Under the pieces are notes generated by a model that had not been told where the DNA came from, did no database searches, and was given only the letters and a program-made list of their open reading frames with translations. A DNA stretch of 35,202 nucleotides from Campylobacterota bacterium. Lineage in GTDB: Bacteria; Campylobacterota; Campylobacteria; Campylobacterales; Sulfurovaceae. The position numbers were made by a program, and so were the translations under genes. The stretch is taken from contig VCAW01000033.1 in the NCBI GenBank assembly GCA_013607775.1, positions 1 to 35,202 on the forward strand, written 5' to 3'. The number at the start of each line of letters is the position of its first letter. The first letter of the stretch is position 1. Positions 24,642-33,577 of the stretch are shown here, one piece after another.

Positions 24642-24660
24642 CAATGTTTAAAGGAAAATT

Positions 24661-24933
24661 ATGACTTGTCCATACTGTAACAAGGATACTATCAATTTTG
24701 CTAAAATTTATTTATGGCCGTATGGTACAAAAAAGTGTCCAAATTGTAATAATTATTCAAGAGTAAAAAGTAATATTCCATTAAGCTTTATATCATTAGT
24801 TTTAGGTGTAATTTGGATATCAGTACCACTAATTCTATTGAAAAACCCTTGGTACTTAATTCCATCAACATTAATAATATTCAGCATTGATTATCTAATG
24901 GATAAAAAATATAGATACTTAATTGTACTTTAA
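24661..24933 (+). CDS. Zinc-ribbon membrane protein (90 aa), unrecognised
   Basis: The N terminus has paired C-x2-C motifs (CPYC at 3-6, CPNC at 26-29), a probable zinc ribbon, followed by two hydrophobic segments (about 41-60 and 64-78) and a basic tail. Such proteins are common as uncharacterised accessory genes. The start has AAAGGA 7 nt upstream. It stands alone between divergent glyS and a convergent small ORF, and is notably AT-rich. Confidence 0.65.
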   Translation: MTCPYCNKDTINFAKIYLWPYGTKKCPNCNNYSRVKSNIPLSFISLVLGVIWISVPLILLKNPWYLIPSTLIIFSIDYLMDKKYRYLIVL

Positions 24934-24971
24934 ATATATTGATATTGCTATAACCATTGACTAACAAAAAA

Positions 24972-25118
24972 TCAATCTAGTTTGTCTTCATCATCCAACA
25001 TGTCAATACGCCTTCCCTCGTCATCAAACTTATTTTTATAATAGTTTCTGACGATGCCAAAAGTTATATAGACAAAAATAAACATAGCGATGACATAAAG
25101 TATATCTCCAAAAGACAT
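24972..25118 (-). CDS. 48-aa single-helix membrane protein overlapping trmL
   Basis: Too short for the track. The minus-strand ATG at 25116-25118 opens MSFGDILYVIAMFIFVYITF with a hydrophobic helix (about 6-23), then a basic stretch (VRNYYKNKF) and a strongly acidic tail (DDEGRRIDMLDDEDKLD). GGAGGA lies 6-7 nt upstream, and the ATG overlaps the trmL TAA as TAATG, so it is coupled to trmL. The positive-then-acidic tail indicates a cytoplasmic C terminus. I do not recognise the family. Ribosome site, coupling and topology make it a credible gene. Confidence 0.7.
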   Translation of the reverse strand: MSFGDILYVIAMFIFVYITFGIVRNYYKNKFDDEGRRIDMLDDEDKLD

Positions 25119-25612
25119 TAGTTCTCCTCCAGAGTGTTAGCAATGGTAATTTTTTCAAAACCATCATAGTTTTGACGCAAAGCATCGTAGATAACCACTC
25201 CCACTGAAACACCAAGGTTAAGACTTCTCCCCTTGCCACCCATAGGAATGGTAATACACTGCTCAGGATGTGCCAAAAGTACTTTTTCATCTATGCCTCT
25301 GGTCTCTGCACCAAAGAGAATATGGTCACCTTTTTTAAAAGGTGCGTTAAAGTAAAGGTTATCTGTTTTAGTTGTACCCATATAAGAGTTTTTTGTAATA
25401 GGATGTGCCTCTAAATACGCGTCAAAACTCTCCCACACTACTAAGTCCAAGTGTTTCCAGTAGTCAAGCCCTGCGCGTTTTACAGCTTTATCATCTATAT
25501 CAAAGCCTAGAGGTTTTATGAGGTGTAGTGTTGCACCTAGATTGACACAGAGTCTACCTATGGTACCTGTATTTTGGGGGATTTGGGGTTCGACTAATAC
25601 GATATTGAACAT
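25118..25612 (-). CDS. trmL: tRNA (cytidine/uridine-34-2'-O)-methyltransferase TrmL
   Basis: A SPOUT-class methyltransferase that 2'-O-methylates the wobble base of tRNA-Leu isoacceptors. The 164-aa product has EPQIPQNTGTIGRLC at the N terminus, LHLIKPLGF, the trefoil-knot SAM-binding LFGAETRGI and IPMGGKGRSLNLGVSVGVVIYDALRQN. The usual SLNLSNSVAV reads SLNLGVSVGV, a modest departure. Size is typical. The stop overlaps the 48-aa membrane ORF. Confidence 0.92.
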   Translation of the reverse strand: MFNIVLVEPQIPQNTGTIGRLCVNLGATLHLIKPLGFDIDDKAVKRAGLDYWKHLDLVVWESFDAYLEAHPITKNSYMGTTKTDNLYFNAPFKKGDHILFGAETRGIDEKVLLAHPEQCITIPMGGKGRSLNLGVSVGVVIYDALRQNYDGFEKITIANTLEEN

Positions 25613-25674
25613 ATAGGCATCCTTATTTCTACTATTTATACATCATTCTATAATATCCGAATTATGCATATTGA

Positions 25675-25773
25675 GGCGTTGTTTCTCTCGTCATTTTTTT
25701 TAGAAAAAAACGAAGCAAAAAAAGCGTCTCTCCTCTCGAATCGCTTCGCTTTCAAGGTCGTTCGGAGAGACAG
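25675..25773 (+). repeat. Structured repeat family 2, copy 2
   Basis: GGCGTTGTTTCTCTC to GAGACAG, colinear with 10228-10348. Outer stem GTCTCTCC (25726-25733) pairs perfectly with GGAGAGAC (25764-25771), while copy 1 has GTCGTGGC/GCTACGAC at the same place. Shared blocks are GCAAAA, CTCTCGAA, CAAGG and CGTTCG. A further inverted repeat ACGCTTCGCGTG follows downstream. Confidence 0.7.
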
Positions 25774-25815
25774 GGCACGGAAGCGTGATTTAATGGAGAC
25801 ACGCTTCGCGTGCTA

Positions 25816-26652
25816 TTAAAATATAACGGTCTTATTCCCATTCACAAAGACTCTGTCGTTGAGTACAAGTGCTAAGGCACGGGAAAGCACTATCTTCTCA
25901 CCATCACGTCCTGCACGTTGCATATCTTGCCAACTGAGTCTATGTGTCACAGGAATGACATCTTGCGCGATAATCGGCCCTTCGTCAAGGTCATCAGTTA
26001 CATAGTGTGCCGTAGCACCTATAATCTTCACCCCTCTCTCAAAAGCTTGTTTATAAGGATTTGCTCCTATAAATGCAGGGAGGAAAGAGTGGTGAATGTT
26101 GATGATTTTATGTGCATAAGCTTTAACAAAAGTAGAAGTCAAAATACGCATATATTTGGCAAGAACAATGTAGTCAAATTCATATTTGTCTATTTGAGTC
26201 ATCACTTTTTCTTCATGTGCTTCTCGACTAAGGTTATCTGCTGAAATATAAATAAAAGGGATATCAAAACGCTCTACAAGTTCTTTAAGTGTTTCACGGT
26301 TACCTATAACACACTGTATCTGGGCACCCAGTTCACCATCTGCATGACGTACAAGTATGTCACCTAAAGCATGAGACTCTTTGGTTACCATGAGGATGAT
26401 TTTTTTATCTTTTGGTTCGATGACTCTTATATGTGCATCTGCAGGTACAACCGTACGTAGTTCATCTTCAAGCTCTTGTATATCAAAGAGCCCTGTGACA
26501 ATCGTACGCATGAAAAAACGACCATGTTCTTTATCTACAAATTCACGGTTGTTGTCTATGTTTAATCCTCTGTCATAAAAGACTTTAGAAATTTTATAGA
26601 CCAGCCCCTTTGCATCTTCACAGTCTATGAGTACTCTTGCACGTTTTTCCAT
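25816..26652 (-). CDS. purU: Formyltetrahydrofolate deformylase
   Basis: PurU hydrolyses 10-formyl-THF to formate and THF, balancing one-carbon pools. The 278-aa protein has an N-terminal ACT domain (ARVLIDCEDAKGLVYKISKVF) and a C-terminal formyltransferase-like domain with the catalytic INIHHSFLPAFIGANPY and GATAHYVTDDLDEGPII. Length is normal. GAGGTAAAGT precedes the ATG. The upstream region holds the paired family-1 repeats. Confidence 0.94.
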   Translation of the reverse strand: MEKRARVLIDCEDAKGLVYKISKVFYDRGLNIDNNREFVDKEHGRFFMRTIVTGLFDIQELEDELRTVVPADAHIRVIEPKDKKIILMVTKESHALGDILVRHADGELGAQIQCVIGNRETLKELVERFDIPFIYISADNLSREAHEEKVMTQIDKYEFDYIVLAKYMRILTSTFVKAYAHKIINIHHSFLPAFIGANPYKQAFERGVKIIGATAHYVTDDLDEGPIIAQDVIPVTHRLSWQDMQRAGRDGEKIVLSRALALVLNDRVFVNGNKTVIF

Positions 26653-26667
26653 ACTTTACCTCTCTAT

Positions 26668-26691
26668 GCAGGGTGGGTTTTCTAACCCACC
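26668..26691 (+). repeat. Palindromic repeat family 1, copy F (left arm of inverted pair)
   Basis: A 24-nt copy (GCAG tag, arms GGTGGGTT/AACCCACC). It faces copy G, separated by 36 bp that contains an AATCATaaATGATT palindrome. Confidence 0.85.
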
Positions 26692-26727
26692 GTAAACATG
26701 GTTCAATATCAATCATAAATGATTGTT

Positions 26728-26751
26728 GGTGGGTTAGAAAACCCACCCTAC
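26728..26751 (-). repeat. Palindromic repeat family 1, copy G (right arm of inverted pair)
   Basis: A 24-nt copy inverted relative to copy F (arms GGTGGGTT/AACCCACC, tag CTAC). It ends 3 nt from the leuB stop codon. The F-G pair forms an 84-bp composite that could end or protect the leuD-leuB transcript. Confidence 0.85.
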
Positions 26752-26754
26752 AAT

Positions 26755-27822
26755 TTATCTACTAGCGTAGTCCGCGACAATATCACCCATCTCTGAACAT
26801 GTCATAATCTCTTTGGCATCATAGTCACCAAGGTCACCAGTACGGTATCCTTCGCTTAATGCTTTTTTGATAGCATCATCTATCTTGTCTGCTGCTGCAT
26901 CTTCGCCTAATGCATAACGCAACATCATAGATGCAGATGAAATAGTCGCTAACGGGTTAGCTATCCCTTGTCCTGCAATATCAGGTGCTGAACCGTGAAT
27001 AGGTTCAAATAGTCCTACACCTTTACCCGTACTAGCACTTGGAAGAAGCCCAATAGAACCAGAAAGCATTGATGCTGCATCAGACAAGATATCTCCAAAG
27101 ATATTTCCTGTCAAGATGACATCAAACTGTTTAGGATCACGAATCAGTTGCATCGCAGCATTGTCTACATACATATGTGTAAGTTCAACTTCTGGGTAAT
27201 CTTTAGCTACTTCTTCTACGATTTCTCTCCAAAACTGGCTTACTTCAAGTACGTTTGCTTTATCGACAGAACAGATACGTTTATCACGTTTCATAGCAAT
27301 ATCAAATGCCACTACAGCAATACGCACTACCTCTTCACGTGTATAGATCATGGTATTATATGACTTATTGGCATCATATTCACGTGGCTGACCAAAGTAG
27401 ATACCACCTGTAAGTTCACGTACAACCATAATATCCACACCTTGAATCACTTCAGGCTTCAAACTTGAGGCATTCACCAACTCATCATAAACCATAGCTG
27501 GTCTAAGGTTTGCAAATGTTCCCATCTCTTTACGTAGTCCAAGAAGTCCTGACTCTGGGCGTAGATGTCTTTCTAGATTATCCCATTTTGGGCCACCTAT
27601 AGCACCAAAAAGTACTGCATCACATTTTTTCACACCTTGAATTGTCTCATCTGGAAGCGGCACACCAGTTTCATCGATGGCAGCACCACCAAGTAACATC
27701 TCTTCATACTTAAGGTTAAACCCTTGCGTTACAGAAACTGCATCAAGTACTTTTATCGCCTCATCAATGATCTCAGGACCAATCCCATCACCTTTAATAA
27801 CGCCTATTTTATAACTTTTCAT
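26755..27822 (-). CDS. leuB: 3-isopropylmalate dehydrogenase
   Basis: LeuB oxidatively decarboxylates 3-isopropylmalate in leucine synthesis (NAD+, Mg2+). The 355-aa protein has [47 protein letters not shown] and the NAD-binding [19 protein letters not shown]. It lies 15 nt downstream of leuD, in one operon. The other leu genes (leuA, leuC) are not in this window. Confidence 0.96.
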   Translation of the reverse strand: MKSYKIGVIKGDGIGPEIIDEAIKVLDAVSVTQGFNLKYEEMLLGGAAIDETGVPLPDETIQGVKKCDAVLFGAIGGPKWDNLERHLRPESGLLGLRKEMGTFANLRPAMVYDELVNASSLKPEVIQGVDIMVVRELTGGIYFGQPREYDANKSYNTMIYTREEVVRIAVVAFDIAMKRDKRICSVDKANVLEVSQFWREIVEEVAKDYPEVELTHMYVDNAAMQLIRDPKQFDVILTGNIFGDILSDAASMLSGSIGLLPSASTGKGVGLFEPIHGSAPDIAGQGIANPLATISSASMMLRYALGEDAAADKIDDAIKKALSEGYRTGDLGDYDAKEIMTCSEMGDIVADYASR

Positions 27823-27837
27823 ACTTTTATGCCTTTT

Positions 27838-28332
27838 CTATTTTTCTTTGTTTGCTATCTCTTGTTTTGCGAACTCAATAAGCCCACCTGCATCTACCAA
27901 CTCTTGCATAAACTCTGGGATAGGTGTAAATTTGTAGGTTTTTGCCTGAGAAACATTGATAATTTCTCCTGCATCCATATCTACTCTTACAGTATCACCT
28001 TCTTCTATCTCTGCAGCTTCTGGAAGTTCAAAAATAGGAAGCCCCATATTAAATGCATTTCTATAAAAAATACGTGCAAATGTAGGTGCAATAACAGAGG
28101 CTACCCCTGCTTCTTTAAGTGCAATAGGTGCATGTTCACGACTTGAACCACATCCAAAGTTCTCACCCGCAACGATAATGTCACCTGGGTTCATTTTTGA
28201 AACAAATGCAGGATCTGCATCTTCCATCACATATTTTGCTAACTCTGACGCATCAGAAGTATTGAGATATCTTGCTGCGATGATGAGATCTGTATCGATG
28301 TTATCACCAAATTTCCAAACTTTACCTTGCAA
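27838..28332 (-). CDS. leuD: 3-isopropylmalate dehydratase small subunit
   Basis: LeuD pairs with LeuC to isomerise isopropylmalate. Motifs are KVWKFGDNIDTDLIIAARYL, GENFGCGSSREHAPIALKEAG and RIFYRNAFNMGLP. The track starts at 28446, but residues 1-38 are not family-like and run through the leuD and rpoD promoters. TTG at 28330-28332 (AAGGAC 7 nt upstream) gives 164 aa, the standard length, beginning LQGKVWKFG. The promoter -10 is at 28378-28383. It forms an operon with leuB. Confidence 0.93.
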   Translation of the reverse strand: MQGKVWKFGDNIDTDLIIAARYLNTSDASELAKYVMEDADPAFVSKMNPGDIIVAGENFGCGSSREHAPIALKEAGVASVIAPTFARIFYRNAFNMGLPIFELPEAAEIEEGDTVRVDMDAGEIINVSQAKTYKFTPIPEFMQELVDAGGLIEFAKQEIANKEK

Positions 28333-28377
28333 ATTTTGTCCTTCGTACAGGGTATCTAACCCCTTAAAATTTTCGCG

Positions 28378-28383
28378 ATTATA
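28378..28383 (-). promoter_or_regulatory. Putative -10 for leuD-leuB
   Basis: The minus strand reads agcTATAATcgcga about 45 nt upstream of the TTG start. It is divergent from the rpoD promoter at 28437; the two hexamers are 53 bp apart. Confidence 0.6.
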
Positions 28384-28436
28384 GCTGAAAAAATAAAATT
28401 TATCAAATTTAGGGCTAAAAATGAATGAAATTTCGG

Positions 28437-28442
28437 TATAAT
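28437..28442 (+). promoter_or_regulatory. Putative -10 for rpoD
   Basis: cggTATAATccatc 49 nt upstream of the rpoD ATG, which is preceded by AAGGACACAA. No -35 is apparent; the upstream region is A/T-tract rich. Confidence 0.6.
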
Positions 28443-28491
28443 CCATCTTAATTATTTCTGAGGTTTCCCCCTCACATTTTCAAGGACACAA

Positions 28492-30342
28492 ATGGCAGCA
28501 AAAGATAGCATGAAGAACATAGAAGCACTCTTTACATCTAAGAAAAAAGGCGATGTGGTTACACTCGAAAACATTGCTAAAGAATTCACCAAACAACCCA
28601 CTGCTGCACAAGCTAAGAAAATACACAAATTTGCAACAGATTCTAAGACAGAGATTATATCTGCATCAGAGTATGCAAAATTTTTAACAGACAAAGAAAA
28701 GAAAAAACGCGCTGATGCAAGAAAACGTCTTGCTGAAAGTGGAGAAGATGAATTTGATCTCAATAAAGAGAAAGAAATTCTTGAATGGAGCCGTTCTGAT
28801 TCACCTGTACGTATATACTTGCGTGAGATGGGTAAAATCCCACTTCTAACAAAAGAAGAAGAGGTTGAACTTTCTCAAACGATTGAAGAAGGTGAGGACA
28901 TTATTATCGATGCTATCTGTTCAGTGCCTTACCTTATCGGATATATTATCAACTATAAAGAGCCTTTACTTAACCGTGAAAGACGTGTTAAAGAACTTTT
29001 TAAATCTTTTGAAGATGAAAAAGCATCTGCAGATGATGACGGTTCTGAAGAAACTGCTGAAGAGAAAGAAGAGAAAAAAGCACCTAAAGATGATAAACGT
29101 GTCAAACAGGTTGTAGATAGTTTTAAAGCACTTGAAAAAGCCAAAAAAGACTGGATGAAAGCACGTGAAGATTTAGATGCATTTTTAGAAACAGAAACTG
29201 ACCCTGTAGCTATCTTACATGAGCGTCTTAAAATTGCATTTAAAAAAGAGTTACTTAAAAAGGCGCTTTTAAATCTTGGACCAACATCAAAACTCATCAA
29301 TGAACTTGTAAAAGCGATGGAAACTGCTCTCACTTCTGATGACAGTTTTGACAGAGAGTTAAAAAGACTTGAGTACAAACTCCCACTCTTCAACGATACA
29401 CTCAAAGAAAACCACCATAAGCTACTTGACAACATCATCAATATGGACAAAGATGACATCATCGATGCTGTGCCAGAAACAACAATGGTTTCTACCTATG
29501 TTGAGATTAAGAAACTTTTCGAAACAAGAGAAGCATCTAAAGGTGGTTTTGATCTTAGCGAAGAGAAGTTACAAGATATTCTAGGTCAAATCCGTCAGGG
29601 TAAAGCCAAATCAGAAGTAGCTAAAACACGTATGGCAAAGTCTAACCTTAGACTTGTTGTGAGTATTGCAAAGCGTTACACCAACCGTGGTCTTCCATTC
29701 CTTGACCTTATTCAAGAGGGTAACATCGGGCTTATGAAAGCGGTTGATAAATTTGAGTATGAAAAAGGATACAAGTTCTCTACCTACGCAACATGGTGGA
29801 TACGTCAGGCCATCTCTCGTGCCATTGCTGACCAGGCAAGAACGATTCGTATCCCAATTCACATGATTGAGACCATTAACCGTATCAATAAAATTATCAG
29901 AAAACACCTCCAAGAGACAGGGAAAGAGCCAGATTTAGATACTATTGCAGAAGAAGTAGGACTTTCAGTTGATAAAGTGAAGAACGTTATCAAGATTACT
30001 AAAGAACCTGTATCATTAGAGACACCAGTAGGTGATGAAGATGATGGTAGATTTGGTGACTTCATCGAAGACAAGACTACACTTAGTCCAACAGATGTAG
30101 TACTCAAAGATGACCTTAACAACCAGATAGACGAAGTCCTTGACCAACTCAACGAAAGAGAAAAAGCTGTCATACGTATGCGTTTTGGTCTGCTTGAAGA
30201 CGAAAGTGACAGAACATTAGAAGAGATTGGTAAAGAGCTTTCTGTGACTCGTGAGAGAGTAAGACAGATAGAATCTTCAGCTATTAAAAAACTTAAACAC
30301 CCTAAAGTTGGTAGAAAACTTAAGAATTATATAGAGGAATAG
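28492..30342 (+). CDS. rpoD: RNA polymerase primary sigma factor RpoD (sigma-70)
   Basis: A 616-aa housekeeping sigma factor. Region 1.1 is N-terminal; region 1.2 is [23 protein letters not shown]; a charged nonconserved region follows ([20 protein letters not shown]). Region 2 has [57 protein letters not shown] (melting and -10 recognition), region 3 [19 protein letters not shown], and region 4 [30 protein letters not shown] (-35 helix-turn-helix). The start has AAGGACACAA upstream. The stop is TAG, so TAG acts as a normal stop in this genome. The CinA-like gene starts 3 nt later. Confidence 0.97.
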   Translation: MAAKDSMKNIEALFTSKKKGDVVTLENIAKEFTKQPTAAQAKKIHKFATDSKTEIISASEYAKFLTDKEKKKRADARKRLAESGEDEFDLNKEKEILEWSRSDSPVRIYLREMGKIPLLTKEEEVELSQTIEEGEDIIIDAICSVPYLIGYIINYKEPLLNRERRVKELFKSFEDEKASADDDGSEETAEEKEEKKAPKDDKRVKQVVDSFKALEKAKKDWMKAREDLDAFLETETDPVAILHERLKIAFKKELLKKALLNLGPTSKLINELVKAMETALTSDDSFDRELKRLEYKLPLFNDTLKENHHKLLDNIINMDKDDIIDAVPETTMVSTYVEIKKLFETREASKGGFDLSEEKLQDILGQIRQGKAKSEVAKTRMAKSNLRLVVSIAKRYTNRGLPFLDLIQEGNIGLMKAVDKFEYEKGYKFSTYATWWIRQAISRAIADQARTIRIPIHMIETINRINKIIRKHLQETGKEPDLDTIAEEVGLSVDKVKNVIKITKEPVSLETPVGDEDDGRFGDFIEDKTTLSPTDVVLKDDLNNQIDEVLDQLNEREKAVIRMRFGLLEDESDRTLEEIGKELSVTRERVRQIESSAIKKLKHPKVGRKLKNYIEE

Positions 30343-30345
30343 ACT

Positions 30346-31095
30346 TTGTCTTCTCCTCACTTTTTTGTCCTCATCATAGGCACAGAAATCCTCAACCGTC
30401 GTCGTGAAGATGCACACTTTGACTTTGTCACCAAAGCATTAGCTGACAAAGGTCACAAACTTACAGGTTCTTTCATCATAGAAGATGATCCTGCGCTTAT
30501 TATTCAGACTATTAAATTTATAGCCTCTCAACCTAACCCTGTACTTTTGAGCTTTGGGGGCATTGGTTCAACACCTGATGACCATACACGTAAATGTGCA
30601 GCTATTGCTCTACGTGGTGGAGATTTTGTAGTGCATGAAGAAGCCAAACGTATTATAGAGGAGAAGTTGGGAGAGGCTGCCTACCCTCACCCTATTAAGA
30701 TGGCAGAGCTTCCAAAAGGTGCGGCACTTTTAGATAACCCTGTGAACAAAATGCCTGCCTTTTCTTTAGATGAGCGTTACTTCTTTATGCCAGGTTTTCC
30801 TGAGATGAGCCACCCTATGGTGACAGAGATACTGGAAAAACTCATCCCACATAAAAAAGAGACCTATAGATATATACTCACGGCACTCTGCAAAGAAAAC
30901 ATTTTTATAGAAGTGATGGAAAATATGCCAAAAGGTGTGTAGTTCTCCTCTTTACCAAAATTGCTTGACGAGGGATGGTCAGTGAGTATCTCTGTAGCAA
31001 GTGATGATGAGACTTTGGCAAGAAAAGCATTTTCTATGTACGTCGATGTACTTAAAAAAGAAAATATCTCCTACACACTTGAAGACAAAGCCTAA
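30346..31095 (+). pseudogene. CinA-like molybdopterin-binding (MoCF) domain protein with an in-frame TAG
   Basis: The product begins (TTG start) with FFVLIIGTEILNRRREDAHF and has LLSFGGIGSTPDDHT and a FFMPGFPEMSHPM segment, the pattern of competence/damage-inducible CinA-family proteins with a MoCF-like fold. The first ORF ends at TAG 30940-30942 after MPKGV. The same frame then continues FSSLPKLLDEGWSVSISVAS to TAA 31093-31095, a plausible C-terminal strand-helix unit, giving about 249 codons. So one nonsense codon splits the gene, or a sense codon was misread. It lies between rpoD and the MFS gene with 2-3 nt gaps. Confidence 0.8.
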
Positions 31096-31097
31096 CC

Positions 31098-32292
31098 TTG
31101 ACCTACCTAGACACACTCAAACACCCCATCATTAGACGGCTTTCTCTTATACAGTTTATCTCTTACTTTGGAACATGGTTTTCTCAAGTAGCTATATTTT
31201 CTATGTTGGTTGCCCATGGTGCTGATGAACTTACCATCGCATTTACCGCAGCCATGTCTATGCTTCCTGCTGTAGTCCTTGCTCTTATTATAGGACTTGT
31301 GGTTGACCGTATAGCGTTTAAAAAGCTTATGTCTGTGCTGTTGATAGTAGAAATTTCTATGACACTAGGGTTTATCTTTATAGACTCTCTATCCTATGTT
31401 TGGATACTGATGATACTCATCTTTATACGCTCTTCCGCAGCTTCTATGCTCTTTTCAGCCGAGATGGCTCTCTTTCCCAAGCTCGTCTCTGGGGATATGC
31501 TCAAAAACACCAACGAAATACACTCTGTTATCTGGTCTGTCTGTTATGCTTTGGGTATGGCAGTAGGTGGTGTGGTCACTTATTATATAGGGTTTGACCT
31601 TGCCTTTAGCATTGACGCCATACTCTACACTGTCGCCGTGCTTTTACTGATAGGATTGCATATCTCCATAGAGACCATTACCCATACAGAATCAAACTTT
31701 GAGATGCTTAAAATCTGGTTTTGCCTATATCATCTCACAAAAAAAGATACTCCATCTCATCCTCCTGCATGCATCTATAGGACTCACCTCTTTTGATGCA
31801 CTCATTACCCTACTTGCAGACTTCCAGTATAAAGAGCTCATCGCTGTGCCCCTAGCCATCGGATGGATGAATGCTACAAGAGCCTTGGGACTGATGATTG
31901 GCCCATTTTTTATCTCTAAAATTATCTCTAAACACAATTTGCACTACTTTTTCATACTCCAAGGTCTTGCCATCATACTCTGGAGCTTTTTAGAGTACAA
32001 TTTTTACTTTGCACTTGTAGGGCTGTTTATCACAGGTTTTTTCATCACGACACTCTGGTCATATACCTATCTACTCATACAAGAAGAGACAGAGAGTAAG
32101 TTTATGGGAAGGGTCATCTCTTACAATGATATGATTTTTATGCTCTCCAATGTTGCTACGGCACTCTTTATAGGCTATGCCTCAAAATGGGGTGTGTCCT
32201 TACAAGGTATTACACTTACATTAGGCTTTGGTTTTTTTGTGTATGCGGCATATTATTTTTGGTTTAAGAAGTCCTATTTAGATGTCCACTAA
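31098..32292 (+). pseudogene. MFS transporter, frameshifted
   Basis: The two track ORFs 31098-31796 and 31699-32292 are halves of one ~398-aa major facilitator protein. The N half has six hydrophobic helices with LIIGLVVDRIAFKKLM (the MFS loop 2-3 motif region), and the C half continues with SGFAYIISQKKILHLILLHA and further helices. Removing one A from the run at 31710-31713 joins them as FEMLKSGFAYI. The substrate is unknown; MFS_3 (enterobactin-exporter-like) proteins look similar. It starts with TTG. The end overlaps the DTW gene by 11 nt. Confidence 0.8.
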
Positions 32293-32890
32293 TCCACGTT
32301 CCATCTGCTACCACTGTTACAGACCCAAGACATCATGTATGTGTGCATACATCACACCCATAGAAACCAACACACGCTTTGTCATACTCATGCACCCAAA
32401 AGAGTTTAGAAAGACCAATAACGGCACAGGACACTTTACCAACCTCTCTTTAAAGAATTGTGAACTTCATGTAGGTATAAACTTTACAAACAATGATGCA
32501 ATCAATGCAATATTGGAAGATAAAAATAATAATTGTTTTGTACTCTACCCTTCTAAAAACAGCATCAATTTAAATGAAGAGAAGATAAGCGAAGATAAAA
32601 AGCAAACCGTACTATTTCTTATAGACTCAACATGGCCATGTTCGCGTGCCATGCTTAAAGAGAGTCAAAACATAGATACTTTGCCAAAAGTAAGTTTTAC
32701 ACATACAAAGAGTTCAGCCTTTACCTTTAAAGAGCAGCCACAAGAGTATTGTCTCAGTACGATGGAGAGTACACTCTGTGTCCTCGAATTACTGAATCAG
32801 CATCATATAGAACATATCTCACAAAGTATACTCAAAGACTTTTTAAAACCATTTCATAAAATGGTTGCATATCAACTTTCATACACCTAA
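32282..32890 (+). CDS. DTW-domain tRNA-uridine aminocarboxypropyltransferase
   Basis: The 202-aa product has an N-terminal zinc cluster CYHCYRPKTSCMC, ILMHPKEFRKTNNGTG, and the DTW-type motif DSTWPCSRAML (Thr replaced by Ser), then EYCLSTMES. DTW proteins such as E. coli TapT/YfiP add the acp group to tRNA uridine 47. It overlaps the MFS gene by 11 nt and ends 4 nt before the convergent SGNH gene. Confidence 0.9.
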   Translation: MSTNPRSICYHCYRPKTSCMCAYITPIETNTRFVILMHPKEFRKTNNGTGHFTNLSLKNCELHVGINFTNNDAINAILEDKNNNCFVLYPSKNSINLNEEKISEDKKQTVLFLIDSTWPCSRAMLKESQNIDTLPKVSFTHTKSSAFTFKEQPQEYCLSTMESTLCVLELLNQHHIEHISQSILKDFLKPFHKMVAYQLSYT

Positions 32891-32894
32891 ACCT

Positions 32895-33575
32895 TTAGTA
32901 AATCGTCTGATAGACCTTCTGAGCCAACTGTCTGGCACCTTCTTTATTTGGATGCACTTTATCTGGAAAGAGCGATCTTTTATTACTTAAGGTACTGTAG
33001 ATATCTATCACTTCAACACCATTGATTGAAGCAATTTGGGTGATTTTAGGGATTATCTCATTCTTAATACGCGTATCAGTAATACCTGCAACTTCACCAT
33101 ACACAGGAGGTGGATAACAGATATACACTCTTGGCTGACTTGCTAGGTTTTTATAGCTTTGTATGAGCTCATTATAGTTACCTATAAATTTACTCTTATG
33201 CTCCCAATTGATTGGTTTGGCATCATTGGTACCCAACATAATAATAACAATATCAGGGTTAAAGTCATGAGACGGAACAAAAGTACTGGTATTCCAATAA
33301 GGCGTTGTACCATTTTTTAATACTGTGGCTGATTTTTTACCAAAATTTCCTACTTCCCAACCTGCTCCAAGCATTGCAGAGAGTTGTGCAGGATAACTCT
33401 CTTGTGAAGGATTTGACAATCCCGTTCCTTCGGTAATACTATCACCTACACAAGATACACGTAATGCACTGGGATTTTCAGAGGTTGTAGGTACATTGGA
33501 CTCTGAGCTAGAATCACCACATCCACTTATCACAAAACCAATAAGCAGAAATAACAAAAGTTTAAACATTTTCAT
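32895..33575 (-). CDS. SGNH/GDSL-family hydrolase, lipoprotein
   Basis: The N terminus KLLLFLLIGFVISGC is a signal peptide with a lipobox ending at Cys19. The hydrolase core follows: SCVGDSITEGTG (block I Ser), GNFG (block II), MLGTNDAKP (block III Asn) and DKVHPNKEG (block V Asp-x2-His). These esterases or lipases deacetylate cell-surface carbohydrates or lipids; the substrate is not visible. The start follows the YtfJ-like gene by 2 nt, so the two form an operon. Confidence 0.88.
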   Translation of the reverse strand: MKMFKLLLFLLIGFVISGCGDSSSESNVPTTSENPSALRVSCVGDSITEGTGLSNPSQESYPAQLSAMLGAGWEVGNFGKKSATVLKNGTTPYWNTSTFVPSHDFNPDIVIIMLGTNDAKPINWEHKSKFIGNYNELIQSYKNLASQPRVYICYPPPVYGEVAGITDTRIKNEIIPKITQIASINGVEVIDIYSTLSNKRSLFPDKVHPNKEGARQLAQKVYQTIY

Positions 33576-33577
33576 AC

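Noticed and set aside
25036-25290. 84-aa minus-strand ORF overlapping trmL
   Set aside because: It is in the wrong frame over the conserved trmL coding sequence, and its composition is not protein-like. The 48-aa ORF in this area is the supported one.
7122-26751. CRISPR array
   Set aside because: The repeats are isolated palindromes at irregular distances and in both orientations, without regular spacers or cas genes.
28333-28446. Longer leuD N terminus, and a leuD-rpoD overlap
   Set aside because: The extra residues are not LeuD-like and cover both promoter -10 boxes. TTG at 28332 gives the standard 164 aa.
16632-30942. TAG reassigned to a sense codon
   Set aside because: rpoD and cobC end in TAG at the expected family length, so TAG works as a stop. 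Two TAG-split genes do not show recoding.
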